NCBI RefSeq assembly: GCF_018325905.1
Contig: NZ_AP021901.1
Location: 5,022,001 to 5,086,000, forward strand
Reading direction: 5' to 3'
DNA length: 64,000 nucleotides
From: Pseudomonas sp. St316
Lineage (GTDB): Bacteria > Pseudomonadota > Gammaproteobacteria > Pseudomonadales > Pseudomonadaceae
In this document: positions 42,660-53,182 of the stretch, in pieces
Position numbering within the stretch: position 1 is the first letter of the stretch
How the letters are laid out: each line of letters starts with the position of its first letter
Program-made: the position numbers and the translations under genes
The notes under the pieces: generated by a model
Told to the model about the DNA's origin: nothing
What the model saw: the letters and a program-made list of their open reading frames with translations, nothing else
Database searches by the model: none

Positions 42660-42703
42660 CCATACCCTGTGGGAGCGAGCTTGCTCGCTCCCACAGGGTA
42701 TGG
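42660..42703. repeat. Perfect collapsed REPIN hairpin, likely hrpA terminator
   Basis: A 21-bp stem (arm CATACCCTGTGGGAGCGAGC plus one pair) encloses a 2-nt loop. It contains two REP cores back to back. It lies 12 bp after the hrpA stop and would fold into a very stable hairpin. Confidence 0.9.
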
Positions 42704-42715
42704 TGGTCTTTGCCA

Positions 42716-45700
42716 TCAGGACTCCACCTGCCCCCACTGCTTGCCCAGGCGCTTGTCCGAGATCGGCACCTTGGTCCCCAGTTGCTGGGCGAACAGCGAC
42801 ACCCGGTATTCCTCCAGCCACCAGCGATACAGCTCCAGTTGCGGGTCGCGCTTGCCTTCCTGGGCGTGTTTGCTGGCGCGGGCCTGATATTGGGCCCAGA
42901 GGTTCGACAACTCGCCGCTCCAGACCCGGTCTTTCTGCACTTGGCTACCGAGTTTCTCGAAGCGTTGCTCGATGGCCTTGAGGTAGCGCGGCAGCTCCTT
43001 GAGCCATTGATGCGGGGTTTCGCGGACGAAGCCCGGGTACACCAGGTGGCTGAGTTGCTGCTTGATGTCGTTCAGCGCCACGGCCTGGGCCAGGTCGATC
43101 TTGCCCTTGAAGCGTTTTTGCAGGCCGTGCCAGAGCTTGAGGATCTCCAGGGTCAGCTTCGCCAGGCGTTCGGCGTGCTCGATCCAGCCGCCGCGCTTGC
43201 GCTCGGCCAGGGAGGCCAGGGCGGCGCCGTCACGGGGCAAGCTCGCTTCGCCTTCGAGCACGCAACTGTCGAGGCTGGCGAGCAGGATGTCTTCCACCAG
43301 GCTGTCGATGCGGCCCAGGTCGCGGTACAGCAGGCCCAACTCCGTCAGCCCTGGCAGCTTGCCGCGCAGGAACTTGGCCGACTCGGCCAGTTGCTGCATG
43401 AGCAAGCGCTGCAAGGCACGCCGATGCTGGAACTCGGCTTCGGCCGGCGTCGGAAAACGCCCTTCCTTGACCACGCCGCCCTCTTCCACCAACGCCGGGT
43501 AGACGGTCATCGACAGCCCGGCGATCTTCTGTTGGGTTTTCTCGGCCACTGGCGCGAAGACCTTCGCCTCCACCGGCGCCTGGCTTTTCGCCGTTTGCGG
43601 AACGGCCAGGGCCGCTTGGCTGGCTTCGGCAAAACGCGCCGTCAGCTCGGCCAGGTCGCGGCCCTCGCCGAGGAACTTGCCCTGGCCGTCGACGATTTCC
43701 AGGTTCATGCGCAGGTGACTTTCTACCTGCTGGGCCGCTTCGGCCCAGGCTTCGTCACTGACCCGCGCCCCGGTCATGCGCAGCAGTTCGCGGCCCAGGG
43801 ACTGCGGCAACGAACCCTCGGCGAAGGTGATGCGCTGCAGCGCCGCCTTGACGAAATCCGGCACCGGCACGAAGTTCTTGCGCAGCGCCTTGGGCAGGTT
43901 GCGCACCAGGGCGATGCACTTGGCCTCGATCACCCCCGGCACCAGCCATTCCAGGCGTTCCGGCGGCAGCATCGGAAGCAGCGGCGCCGGTACCCGCAAC
44001 GTCACGCCGTCGCGCGGGTGGTTGGGCTCGAAGTGATAGCTCAGCGGCAAGGTCAGGTCGCCGACGCGCAAGGTGTCGGGGTAATGCGCGGCGGTGACTT
44101 CGCTGGCTTCGCGGGCCAGCACGTCTTCTTCGCGCATGATCAGCAGTTGCGGGTCTTTCTGGCTGGTGATCCGGTACCAACTGTCGAACGTCGCGGTCTG
44201 GTGGATCTCGGCCGGCAAGCGCGCGTCGTAGAAGGCAAACAGGGTTTCCTCGTCCGCCAGAATATCGCGGCGACGGGCCTTGGCTTCCAGCTCGTCGAGT
44301 TGTTCCAGCAACCGGGTATTGGCACTCAGGCACTTGGCCTTGGACTGGATCTCGCCGCGCACCAGCGCCTCGCGGATGAACAGTTCACGGGAGACCACCG
44401 GGTCCACCGGCCCGTAATGCACGGGCCTTCGACCAACGACGATGAGCCCGAACAGGGTGATTTGCTCATAGGCCACCACCTGCCCGCGCTTCTTTTCCCA
44501 ATGGGGTTCGAAGTGGTTTTTCTTGATCAGGTGCCCGGCCAGCGGTTCGATCCAGTCCGGTTCGATCTTGGCCACCATGCGCGCATACAGCTTGGTGGTT
44601 TCCACCAACTCGGCGGTCATCAGCCACTGCGGACGCTTCTTGCCCAGGCCCGACGAGGGGTGGACCCAGAACCGTCGCTGACGGGCGCCCAGGTAATCGC
44701 CGTCTTCGGTTTTCTGGCCGATCTGGCTCAACAGGCCCGAGAGCACCGCCTTGTGCAATTTCGGGAAGTCGGCCGGTTCTTTGTTGAGGCTCAACTGCAT
44801 GTCACGGCAGATCAGGCTCAACTGCCGATGGGAATCACGCCACTCGCGCAGGCGCAGGTAATTGAGGAAGTTCTTGCGACACCAATTGCGCAGCGGGCTG
44901 GCGGTCAGGGCCTGGCGCTGCTCCTCGAAACCGCGCCACAGATTGACCAGCCCGGCGAAGTCCGAATCCGCGTCCTTCCACTGAGCGTGGGCCTGGTCCG
45001 CCGCCTGCTGGCGCTCCGGCGGCCGCTCGCGCGGGTCCTGGATCGACATGGCGCTGGCGACGATCAACACTTCCTGCAAACTACCCAGCTTCGCCGCTTC
45101 CAACAGCATGCGGCCCATGCGCGGGTCCACCGGCAGGCGCGCCAACTGGCGACCGAGCGGGGTCAACTGGCTGTTGCGGTCCACCGCCGACAATTCTTGC
45201 AGCAGGTTGAAACCGTCACTGATGGCCTTGCCATCCGGCGGTTCGATGAACGGGAAATCGGTGATCTCGCCCAGGCGCAGGTGCAGCATCTGCAGGATCA
45301 CCGCGGCCAGGTTGGTGCGCAGGATCTCCGGGTCGGTGAATTCCGGCCGGCCGAGGAAATCTTCTTCGCTGTACAGCCGCACGCAGATCCCCGGCTCGAC
45401 TCGCCCGCAGCGGCCCTTGCGCTGGTTGGCACTGGCCTGGGAAATGGCTTCGATGGGCAGGCGCTGGACCTTGGCCCGATAGCTGTAGCGGCTGATACGC
45501 GCGGTGCCGCTGTCGATCACGTAGCGGATGCCCGGGACGGTCAGCGAGGTTTCGGCGACGTTGGTCGCCAGCACCACGCGACGGCCCGGATGGGACTGGA
45601 AGATCCGCTGCTGTTCGGCCGGCGACAGTCGCGCATACAGCGGCAGAATCTCGGTGTGCTTGAGCTGCGCCTTGCGCAGCATCTCCGCCGCGTCGCGAAT

Positions 45701-46627
45701 CTCCCGCTCGCCCGGCAGGAACACCAGCACGTCCCCGGGGCTGCGGCGCTCGCTGCGCTCGTAGGCGGCGATTTCATCGAGGGTGGCGAGAATCGCCTGA
45801 TCGACCGTCAAGTCGTCCTCGACGCGGTTGCCCTCCTCGTCCTGCTCCAGCGTCAGCGGGCGGTACCAGGTTTCCACCGGGAAGGTGCGGCCCGAGACTT
45901 CCACGATCGGTGCGTCATCGAAATGCTTGGAGAAACGCTCCAGGTCGATGGTCGCCGAGGTGATGATGACTTTCAGGTCCGGGCGACGCGGCAGCAGGGT
46001 CTTGAGGTAGCCGAGCAGGAAGTCGATGTTCAGGCTGCGTTCGTGGGCTTCGTCGACGATGATCGTGTCGTAGCGCTCGAGGTAGCGGTCATTCTGGGTC
46101 TCTGCCAGCAGGATGCCGTCGGTCATCAGCTTGATCAGGGTATTGGCGTCGCTCTGGTCCTCGAACCGCACCTGATAGCCCACCAGCGCCCCCAAGGGCG
46201 TGGCCAACTCCTCGGCCACCCGGCTCGCCACACTGCGCGCGGCGATCCGGCGCGGTTGGGTGTGGCCAATCAAGCCATGCTGGCCGCGACCGATTTCCAG
46301 GCAGATCTTCGGCAACTGCGTGGTTTTCCCCGAGCCGGTTTCGCCGGCAATGATCAGCACCTGGTGCTTGAGCAGCGCGTCCTTGATTTCGTCGCGCTTG
46401 GCGGCGATCGGCAAGTTGTCGTCGTAGCGGATCACCGGCAGGCTCGCCTTGCGCGCCAGCACCTGATCACACGACGCCTGCATGCGCGTCACCCATTGGG
46501 CCAGCTTGGCCTCGTCGGGCTTCTTGCGCAGCTCGAGCAACTGACGCCGCAACCGGTGACGGTCGGCGAGCATGGCGTGGTCGAGGTTTTTCAGCAGCTT
46601 GTCGATAGCGGGGGCTTGGTCAGTCAT
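42716..46627 (-). CDS. hrpA: ATP-dependent RNA helicase HrpA
   Basis: This 1303-residue DEAH-box helicase has Walker A GETGSGKTT (95-103), DEAH (192-195), an SAT motif, the QRKGRCGRVEPG motif VI, a helicase-associated domain and the HrpA-specific C-terminal DUF3418 region. HrpA resolves stalled or collided ribosomes in E. coli. Length and layout are typical (about 1300 residues). The ATG at 46627 (MTDQAPAIDKLL) is chosen; the upstream extension looks non-coding. A REPIN separates it from aceK, and it is probably transcribed alone. Confidence 0.95.
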   Translation of the reverse strand: MTDQAPAIDKLLKNLDHAMLADRHRLRRQLLELRKKPDEAKLAQWVTRMQASCDQVLARKASLPVIRYDDNLPIAAKRDEIKDALLKHQVLIIAGETGSGKTTQLPKICLEIGRGQHGLIGHTQPRRIAARSVASRVAEELATPLGALVGYQVRFEDQSDANTLIKLMTDGILLAETQNDRYLERYDTIIVDEAHERSLNIDFLLGYLKTLLPRRPDLKVIITSATIDLERFSKHFDDAPIVEVSGRTFPVETWYRPLTLEQDEEGNRVEDDLTVDQAILATLDEIAAYERSERRSPGDVLVFLPGEREIRDAAEMLRKAQLKHTEILPLYARLSPAEQQRIFQSHPGRRVVLATNVAETSLTVPGIRYVIDSGTARISRYSYRAKVQRLPIEAISQASANQRKGRCGRVEPGICVRLYSEEDFLGRPEFTDPEILRTNLAAVILQMLHLRLGEITDFPFIEPPDGKAISDGFNLLQELSAVDRNSQLTPLGRQLARLPVDPRMGRMLLEAAKLGSLQEVLIVASAMSIQDPRERPPERQQAADQAHAQWKDADSDFAGLVNLWRGFEEQRQALTASPLRNWCRKNFLNYLRLREWRDSHRQLSLICRDMQLSLNKEPADFPKLHKAVLSGLLSQIGQKTEDGDYLGARQRRFWVHPSSGLGKKRPQWLMTAELVETTKLYARMVAKIEPDWIEPLAGHLIKKNHFEPHWEKKRGQVVAYEQITLFGLIVVGRRPVHYGPVDPVVSRELFIREALVRGEIQSKAKCLSANTRLLEQLDELEAKARRRDILADEETLFAFYDARLPAEIHQTATFDSWYRITSQKDPQLLIMREEDVLAREASEVTAAHYPDTLRVGDLTLPLSYHFEPNHPRDGVTLRVPAPLLPMLPPERLEWLVPGVIEAKCIALVRNLPKALRKNFVPVPDFVKAALQRITFAEGSLPQSLGRELLRMTGARVSDEAWAEAAQQVESHLRMNLEIVDGQGKFLGEGRDLAELTARFAEASQAALAVPQTAKSQAPVEAKVFAPVAEKTQQKIAGLSMTVYPALVEEGGVVKEGRFPTPAEAEFQHRRALQRLLMQQLAESAKFLRGKLPGLTELGLLYRDLGRIDSLVEDILLASLDSCVLEGEASLPRDGAALASLAERKRGGWIEHAERLAKLTLEILKLWHGLQKRFKGKIDLAQAVALNDIKQQLSHLVYPGFVRETPHQWLKELPRYLKAIEQRFEKLGSQVQKDRVWSGELSNLWAQYQARASKHAQEGKRDPQLELYRWWLEEYRVSLFAQQLGTKVPISDKRLGKQWGQVES

Positions 46628-46683
46628 CAGGTACGCAAGGGTCTTGGGTGTGCAGGGGGGCGATTGTCGCAGATTTGCGCACA

Positions 46684-46772
46684 TGTGGGAGCAAGGCTTG
46701 CCCGCGATGAAAATGACGCGGTCTCCCGGGGGACCGAGGCGCCTACATCGCGAGCAAGCTTTGCTCCCACAC
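46684..46772. repeat. REPIN
   Basis: Inverted GTGGGAGCAAGGCTTGCCCGC and GCGAGCAAGCTTTGCTCCCAC arms lie between hrpA and aceK. Confidence 0.9.
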
Positions 46773-46774
46773 GG

Positions 46775-48496
46775 TTATTCGTTGTCCAGGTCCTTGCGCC
46801 GATACGGGAACACATCGATCACCTTCCCCGCCCGAATCGCCTCTTGCAGGCCTTTCCAGTAGTCGGCGTTGTACAACTCGCCGTGCAACTGGTCGAACAG
46901 CTTACGCTGCCCGGCGTCGGCGAACAGGAACGGCGGGAACTCTTCGGGAAAGACGTCCAGCGGGCCGATGGAATACCAGGGCTCGGAGGCCATTTCGTCT
47001 TCCGGTGTGCGGGGCTGGGGAATGTGGCGAAAATTGGCTTCGGTCAGGAAGCAGATTTCATCGTAGTCGTAGAACACCACGCGGCCGTGGCGGGTCACGC
47101 CGAAGTTCTTGAGCAGCATGTCGCCAGGGAAGATATTGGCCGCCGCCAGCTGCTTGATGGCCAGGCCATAGTCTTCCAGCGCCTCACGCACCTGGTCCTG
47201 GTTGGCGTTTTCGAGGTACAGGTTCAGCGGCGTCATCCGGCGTTCGGTCCAGCAGTGACGAATCAGCACCGTGTCGCCTTCCACCGACACCGTGGACGGC
47301 GCCACTTCCAGCAGTTCCTCCAGGCACGCCGGCTCGAACTTGCTCAGGGGAAAACGGAAATCGGCGAACTCCTGGGTATCGGCCATGCGTCCGACCCGGT
47401 CGACGCTCTTCACCAAGCGGTACTTCTCGATCACCGTGGCCCGGTCGACGTTTTTCGACGGCGAGAAGCGGTCCTTGATGATCTTGAATACCGTGTTGAA
47501 GCCCGGCAGGGTGAACACGCTCATGACCATGCCACGCACACCCGGGGCCATGATGAACTGGTCGTCGGTGTTCGCCAGGTGGTTGATCAACGCTCGGTAG
47601 AACTCGGACTTGCCGTGCTTGTAGAAACCGATGGAGGTGTATAACTCGGCGATGTGCTTGCCCGGCAGGATGCGCTTGAGAAAGCCGATGAATTCCGCCG
47701 GCACCGGCACGTCCACCATGAAGTACGAGCGGGTGAACGAGAAGATGATCGACACCTGTGCCTCGTCGGTAATCAGCGCATCGATCTGGATACCCCGGCC
47801 CTCGCGGTGCAACAGCGGGATCACCAGCGGCCATTGGTCTTCGTGGGTGTAGATCCGGCCCACCAGGTAGGCGCCCTTGTTGCGATAGAGCACCGAAGAA
47901 AACAACTCCACCGTCAGCTCCGGGTCCTTGCAGACCCAGTCCGGCAGGTTCTCGCGCAACTGCGCTTCGAGACGCTGCAGGTCGCCCGGCAAATCGGCGT
48001 AGTCCTCGCTGAAACGGTAATCGGCGAACACGCTCGCCAGCATCCGGTCCAACTGCCCCTGGGGTTTGTAGGTGCGGGTCTGGGCGGCGCGGGCCCGGCG
48101 CAGGCTGGGCCGCGTGGTGTGGATGAACATGGTGCCGTCGCTGATCAGGTCGTGACTGAACAGCCCGCAAAAGATCGAGTTGTACCAGGTTTCCGACAGT
48201 TCATCGTCGAAGCGCAGGTCGATCAGGCTGATGTAGGCGCTTTTGACCAGCGGCCAGCAGCCCACATCCATCAGGGTTTCGGCCTCGAAGGCCTTGTGCA
48301 GCTTGGCAACGGTTTCGAAGACTTTTTCTTCATACAGGTTGATGCGCGCTGCCGAAGCCGCTTGCGCCTCCAGCCACAGCGCCTGCTCGAACCGGGCGCG
48401 AGCGCCGTCGGTGATCTGCCGGAAATGCTCACGATAATCGTCGAAGCCGTCAAGGATCGAACGGGCGATTTCGAGGGCGGGCCATGGCTGCGGCAT
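46775..48496 (-). CDS. aceK: Bifunctional isocitrate dehydrogenase kinase/phosphatase
   Basis: AceK phosphorylates and dephosphorylates isocitrate dehydrogenase, sending carbon to the glyoxylate shunt during growth on acetate or fatty acids. The 573-residue protein is full length and has the regulatory N-terminal half. The ATP loop [12 protein letters not shown] lies mid-protein. The kinase/phosphatase core continues with [24 protein letters not shown], in which the D-x-x-x-x-N and DYDE catalytic residues are visible. GAGG lies 7 nt before the ATG. It stands alone, unlike the aceBAK operon of enteric bacteria. Confidence 0.95.
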   Translation of the reverse strand: MPQPWPALEIARSILDGFDDYREHFRQITDGARARFEQALWLEAQAASAARINLYEEKVFETVAKLHKAFEAETLMDVGCWPLVKSAYISLIDLRFDDELSETWYNSIFCGLFSHDLISDGTMFIHTTRPSLRRARAAQTRTYKPQGQLDRMLASVFADYRFSEDYADLPGDLQRLEAQLRENLPDWVCKDPELTVELFSSVLYRNKGAYLVGRIYTHEDQWPLVIPLLHREGRGIQIDALITDEAQVSIIFSFTRSYFMVDVPVPAEFIGFLKRILPGKHIAELYTSIGFYKHGKSEFYRALINHLANTDDQFIMAPGVRGMVMSVFTLPGFNTVFKIIKDRFSPSKNVDRATVIEKYRLVKSVDRVGRMADTQEFADFRFPLSKFEPACLEELLEVAPSTVSVEGDTVLIRHCWTERRMTPLNLYLENANQDQVREALEDYGLAIKQLAAANIFPGDMLLKNFGVTRHGRVVFYDYDEICFLTEANFRHIPQPRTPEDEMASEPWYSIGPLDVFPEEFPPFLFADAGQRKLFDQLHGELYNADYWKGLQEAIRAGKVIDVFPYRRKDLDNE

Positions 48497-48626
48497 AGGA
48501 TAAACCTCGGCGGGTCATGCTTGTTATTGGCGACTGAGCTTAGAGGCCAATCAGGCGGCAACGCAACCATTGCCATCGCTATTCAGGACGGCGACACTTG
48601 CCGCCCAATCAAGGAAGGAATGACTC

Positions 48627-49531
48627 GTGAACCTCGTCGATATCCTGCGTTTACTGTCACTGGCCGCCATCTGGGGGGCCAGCTTTCTGTTCATGCGCAT
48701 TATCGCCCCCGTCATTGGCACCATCCCCACTGCCTTTTTTCGCGTGTCCATCGCCTTCGTCGGGTTGCTGGTGATCCTGGCCCTGATGCGTGTCGACTGG
48801 AATTTTCGCGGCAAGCTCAAGGTCGTGATGGGGCTGGGCCTGATCAACTCGGGCATTCCGGCCACGTTCTATTCGTTGGCGGCCCAGGTGCTGCCGGCCG
48901 GTTACTCGGCGATCTTCAACGCCACCACGCCGTTGATGGGGGTGTTGATCGGCGGCTTGTTCTTCAGCGAAAAGCTCACCCTGGCCAAGGTCAGCGGCGT
49001 TTGCCTGGGATTGTTCGGCGTCGGCATCCTGACCCGCGCCGGCCCGGTGGCGTTCGACCTGCAATTGCTGATGGGCGCCCTCGCCTGCCTGCTGGCCACG
49101 ACCTGCTATGGCTTTGCCGGTTTCCTCACCCGCCGCTGGCTCGATCAGCAAGGTGGCTTGGACAGCCGTCTCTCGACCCTGGGCAGCATGTTCGGCGCCA
49201 CGGTGTTCTTGCTGCCGCTGTTTGGCTACAGCGTCATCAGTCAACCACCGGCCAGTTGGGGTGGCTGGAGCGTCTGGTTGTCACTGCTGGGGCTGGGCCT
49301 GGTGTGTACCGCACTGGCGTACATTCTTTACTTCCGCCTGCTCAGCTCCATCGGCCCGGTCAAATCGATGACCGTGACGTTCCTGATTCCGCCGTTCGGC
49401 GTGTTGTGGGGGCGTTGCTGCTGGATGAGCCGTTGGGGATGGCGCATCTTTATGGTGGGGTGTTGATTGCGGCGGCGTTGTGGTTGGTGCTCAAGCCTGG
49501 GGCCGTTAAACCGGCTGAAGCGTCTGCCTGA
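48627..49531 (+). pseudogene. EamA/DMT transporter, frameshifted near the 3' end
   Basis: The first frame encodes 260 residues of a ten-helix EamA transporter (LAAIWGASFLFMRIIAPVIG...) up to IPPFGVLWG, then shifts into a junk tail. The expected continuation ALLLDEPLGMAHLYGGVLIAAALWLVLKP is present in another frame and ends at 49531. Restoring one G in the run at 49408-49412 gives an intact protein of 301 residues. The GTG start at 48627 has GGAAGGAA upstream. The lesion is likely a base-call error, and the gene is probably functional. Substrate unknown. Confidence 0.85.
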
Positions 49532-49557
49532 TAGCCCATCGGCGCGGCTGAGAATGC

Positions 49558-49668
49558 CATCGCGGGCAAGCCTTGCTCCCACAGAAGTTCACATTGCTTG
49601 AGTGAAGCCAGCCTTGCTCCTGCAAGGGTTGCACATAACCTGTGGGAGCAAGGCTTGCCCGCGATGGC
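49558..49668. repeat. REPIN with REP fragment
   Basis: Inverted arms GGGCAAGCCTTGCTCCCACAG and CTGTGGGAGCAAGGCTTGCCC enclose a partial copy (CCAGCCTTGCTCCTGC). It lies between convergent DMT genes. Confidence 0.85.
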
Positions 49669-49696
49669 GGTTGTTCAGTCAGCGAGCATTCAAAGC

Positions 49697-50560
49697 TCAG
49701 CGGCTCTTACGAAACACAAACACCAACCCCACAATGATCAACCCCATCCCCAGCAAGCTCAACAACGCCAACCGGTTGCCAAAAACCAGGTAGTCCATGA
49801 TCGCCGTCACCGCCGGCACCAGGTAGAACAGGCTGGTGACATTCACCAGATTGCCGCGGGCGATCAGTCGGTACAGCAGCAATGTCGCCAGCACCGACAC
49901 CACCAACCCCATCCACAACACGGGCACGAAGAACCCGGTGCTGTACTCGAAATGGAACGGCTGGAACGGCACGAACACCGCGCACAGCACCAGCCCGGCC
50001 AGGTACTGCACCGGCAGCGTACCCAATGGGTTGTCGGTGATGCGCTTCTGCATGATCGAACCGACCGTCATGCTCACCAAGGCCAGCAACCCGCAGAGCA
50101 TCCCGGCCAGGGACATGCCGGCCAGGCCGATGCCTTGGTACACCACCATGACCAACCCGACCAACCCCAGCATCAGGCCGAACAGCCGTGACCAGGAACG
50201 CTGCCGTTCCACGAGCACCACGGTCAGGATCGGTTGCACGCCCATCAGGGTCGCCATGACCCCCGGCGTGACACTCATTTGCAGCGCCAGCAGATAAAAA
50301 ATCTGATAGGCGCCCAGCAGCACGAGCCCGGTGGTCGCCGCGTACAGCATCGGCTTGCCGGTCTTGGGTAGCTTGAACTTGAACAACGGAATCAACAGCA
50401 CCAGCGCCGACAGCGCGATGGCAAAACGGATCAGCAAAAAGGCGAAGGGAGAAGCGTGGGCCAGGCCCAGCTTGGAAAAGATCGCCCCGCTGCTCCACAG
50501 CAAAACGAACAGGCTCGTGGAAGCCGCCGCCAACAAGGCGTTTTTGGAAAGGGAAAACAT
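49697..50560 (-). CDS. EamA/DMT-family transporter
   Basis: This 287-residue inner-membrane protein has ten helices in two EamA repeats (LFVLLWSSGAIFSKLGLAHASPFAFLLIRF; VTSLFYLVPAVTAIMDYLVFGN). It is the third DMT-type gene in the window and is convergent with the frameshifted one. The substrate is unknown; relatives export amino acids or drugs. The ATG at 50560 has AGGTGG upstream. Confidence 0.87.
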   Translation of the reverse strand: MFSLSKNALLAAASTSLFVLLWSSGAIFSKLGLAHASPFAFLLIRFAIALSALVLLIPLFKFKLPKTGKPMLYAATTGLVLLGAYQIFYLLALQMSVTPGVMATLMGVQPILTVVLVERQRSWSRLFGLMLGLVGLVMVVYQGIGLAGMSLAGMLCGLLALVSMTVGSIMQKRITDNPLGTLPVQYLAGLVLCAVFVPFQPFHFEYSTGFFVPVLWMGLVVSVLATLLLYRLIARGNLVNVTSLFYLVPAVTAIMDYLVFGNRLALLSLLGMGLIIVGLVFVFRKSR

Positions 50561-50897
50561 GGATACCACCTGTAGTCAGGCAAAAAGCCAACTCAGCCGA
50601 GGCTGAAGTCCAGTAGTTTTTTCAGGCGGGCACAGGGGATGGCAACCGTTGCCGATCAGCCCTGAATGCCAACACCCGGCGGTGATACGAAGGCGTACAC
50701 CGATGAGCTACTGACAGGTGGGGGGTATTGACCGATCTGCGCAGGCTGCTGGCTCCCACACGGCACGACGCCAGCGTTGAACGCTGGGACCACGACCGCG
50801 ATGACAGGGGATGCAGGCATGAGCCGATCTCTTGAAGGAGTGGGTTCGAAAACCCGAGGAGCGCTGACTATAACCAGCGCTCGATGGATTGCGCAAT
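50561..50897. other. 337-bp gap
   Basis: No gene is visible. CCAGCG-TTGAA-CGCTGG (stem extends to 8 bp) at 50771-50787 is a small hairpin downstream of the lpxO-type gene. A degenerate REP-like GCTGGCTCCCAC lies at about 50747-50758. Confidence 0.4.
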
Positions 50898-51836
50898 CTA
50901 AACGAACAACCAATAGCCAAGCGCCGTCAGCACCACCACGGCCAACACGGGCCGCATCACTCGGTAGGCCTTGGAATGCTTGCGCTTGAATTGCTTGACC
51001 CGGCCGCTGATGCCGTCGCTGAACGTTTTGCTCCAGGCATAGGCCCGGTTGATGCCACCGACATGTTCATCATCCAGGTTCTGGGGCGCGGTGGCGCGGC
51101 CGAGGAATGCGCTGATGGTGCGGTTGAGGCGGGTCATCAACCGGCTTTTCAAGGGCCGCTCGACATCACAGAACAGAATCACGCGGGTCTGCGGGGTTTC
51201 GTTCTTGACCCAGTGCACATAGGTTTCATCGAACATGACGTCTTCGCCGTCGCGCCAAGCGTAGATCTGACCGTCGACGAAGATTCGGCAGTCGTCGGAA
51301 TTGGGGGTCGACAACCCCAGGTGATAACGCAACGAACCGGCGAAGGGGTCTCGGTGGGGATTCAGATGGCTGTCACCCGGCAGCAGGGCAAACATGGCGC
51401 CCCGGACATTGGGGATCTGGCTGACCAGCGCGACCGTCCTGGGGCACAGCAGCTCAGCCGACGGCAGCGGTTTGTCGTACCACTTGAGGTAAAAACGCTT
51501 CCAGCCCTTCTTGAAGAACGAGCCGAAACCCGCGTCGTTGTTCTTCTCGGCAGCGCGAATGTAGCCCTCGTCGAACAGGTGCATGGCCTCGTCGCGGATG
51601 ACTTGCCAATTGTCCTTGAGCACATCCAGTTCGGGGAATTTGCTGCGGTCCAGGTAAGGTTTCGAGGGCACGCCGGAGAACAGGTACATCAAGGTGTTAT
51701 AGGGGGCGAACAGCGCCGAGTGGTTGACGAACTGCCGCAACACCGGCAAACGCGCCTTGCCACGCAAATGCACATAAAGCGTACTGCCCAAAAACAGCAG
51801 CAACACCAAGGCCTTGGCGACAAACGAAACGGTCAT
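50898..51836 (-). CDS. lpxO: Lipid A hydroxylase of the aspartyl/asparaginyl beta-hydroxylase family
   Basis: This 312-residue protein has an N-terminal membrane anchor (VAKALVLLLFLGSTLYVHL) and a C-terminal hydrophobic helix near residues 295-312. The Fe(II)/2-oxoglutarate dioxygenase core has iron ligands in HLNPHRDPF (H161, D163) and YVHWVKN (H208). LpxO 2-hydroxylates a secondary acyl chain of lipid A at the inner membrane. P. aeruginosa has two LpxO paralogues; I cannot tell which this matches. It is a single gene. Confidence 0.85.
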   Translation of the reverse strand: MTVSFVAKALVLLLFLGSTLYVHLRGKARLPVLRQFVNHSALFAPYNTLMYLFSGVPSKPYLDRSKFPELDVLKDNWQVIRDEAMHLFDEGYIRAAEKNNDAGFGSFFKKGWKRFYLKWYDKPLPSAELLCPRTVALVSQIPNVRGAMFALLPGDSHLNPHRDPFAGSLRYHLGLSTPNSDDCRIFVDGQIYAWRDGEDVMFDETYVHWVKNETPQTRVILFCDVERPLKSRLMTRLNRTISAFLGRATAPQNLDDEHVGGINRAYAWSKTFSDGISGRVKQFKRKHSKAYRVMRPVLAVVVLTALGYWLFV

Positions 51837-52060
51837 TTTACAACTCCTTGTCCAAAAACAACTGACAAAACGCCATCAGCCCAGCGCAGCGGCCGGCCAT
51901 GTTATAGATCATGGCCTGACCGGGAAACCGTCGGGCGCAACATTCACTGTTGAGGATTACGCAATAATGACCTTCTTACCATGCGTGACCTGAACTTTGG
52001 CTGACGCCCGTCGATACCTTTCCAAATGTGATTTAACCGCCTGCCACATCCTGCAGACAG

Positions 52061-53035
52061 TTACTGCTTGATTTCCTGCTCGGTAAACAGATCACTGAAC
52101 AACATGCTCGACAAGTACCGCTCGCCCGAATCCGGCAGGATCACGACGATGGTCTTGCCCTGCATCTCCGGTTTTTCCGCCAGGCGCACGGCCACGGCCA
52201 TCGCCGCGCCACAAGAGATTCCGCAGAGGATGCCCTCCTCCTGCATCAAGCGCAGGGCCATGGCCTTGGACTCGTCGTCAGAGACCCGTTCGACCAGGTC
52301 AACGATCGACAGGTCAAGGTTCTTCGGCACGAACCCGGCACCGATCCCCTGGATCTTGTGGGGGCTGGGCTTGATCTCCTGGCCGGCCATCGCCTGGGTA
52401 ATCACCGGCGAAACCTCGGGCTCGACTGCCACCGACAGGATCGGTTTGCCGCAGGTGTTCTTGATGTACCGCGAAACCCCAGTGATGGTTCCGCCGGTGC
52501 CCACACCGGCCACCAGCACGTCCACCGCGCCGTCGGTGTCGTTCCAGATTTCCGGACCGGTGGTTTTTTCGTGGATCGCCGGGTTCGCCGGGTTATCGAA
52601 CTGCTGCGGCATAAAGTATTTGGTGGGATCGCTGGCCATGATCTCGGCGGCTTTGTCGATCGCCCCTTTCATGCCCTTCGCCGGTTCGGTGAGCACCAGC
52701 TCCGCGCCCAGGGCCTTGAGCACCTTGCGCCGCTCGATGCTCATGGAGGCGGGCATGGTCAGCATCAGCTTGTAGCCACGGGCGGCGGCGACGAACGCCA
52801 GGCCGATCCCGGTGTTACCCGAAGTCGGTTCGACGATGGTCATGCCCGGCTTGAGTTTGCCTGAGCTTTCAGCGTCCCAGATCATGTTCGCGCCGATCCG
52901 GCACTTGACCGAATACCCTGGGTTACGCCCCTCGATCTTGGCCAGGATGGTCACACCGCGCGGGGCAATGCGGTTGATCTGCACCAGCGGTGTATTACCG
53001 ATGGAATGGGCGTTGTCAGCGAATATACGGCTCAT
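52061..53035 (-). CDS. cysK: Cysteine synthase A (O-acetylserine sulfhydrylase)
   Basis: This PLP enzyme makes cysteine from O-acetylserine and sulphide. The 324-residue protein has the PLP-binding lysine in YSVKCRIG (K44), the substrate loop PTSGNTGIG and the phosphate-binding [10 protein letters not shown]. The C-terminal [10 protein letters not shown] is specific to CysK over CysM. The ATG at 53035 has AAGGA about 10 nt upstream; the longer frame is not coding. It is divergent from the DUF748 gene. Confidence 0.93.
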   Translation of the reverse strand: MSRIFADNAHSIGNTPLVQINRIAPRGVTILAKIEGRNPGYSVKCRIGANMIWDAESSGKLKPGMTIVEPTSGNTGIGLAFVAAARGYKLMLTMPASMSIERRKVLKALGAELVLTEPAKGMKGAIDKAAEIMASDPTKYFMPQQFDNPANPAIHEKTTGPEIWNDTDGAVDVLVAGVGTGGTITGVSRYIKNTCGKPILSVAVEPEVSPVITQAMAGQEIKPSPHKIQGIGAGFVPKNLDLSIVDLVERVSDDESKAMALRLMQEEGILCGISCGAAMAVAVRLAEKPEMQGKTIVVILPDSGERYLSSMLFSDLFTEQEIKQ

Positions 53036-53182
53036 GGCTGGGTCCTTGATGCAGCGGGAATGTAAGCCTTTAAAGGTATGCCTGTTGCCCATGGGCGTCC
53101 AGTTGCACCGAACGTTCCCGTTGTCGCGACAGTCAATGACATTAGAAGGCGCTCCCCCAACAAACGCTGGAGACTGACTGAC

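Noticed and set aside
42710..47644. Very long open frame (1644 codons) on the plus strand opposite hrpA
   Set aside because: It is the antisense shadow of a high-GC gene. The translation is compositionally odd (Gln/His/Arg/Leu-rich), has no domains, and hrpA on the other strand carries all helicase motifs.
47654..49531. 625-codon plus-strand frame covering aceK antisense and ending in transporter-like sequence
   Set aside because: Only its last ~50 codons are real: they are the frameshifted C-terminus of the DMT transporter starting at 48627. The rest is antisense to aceK.
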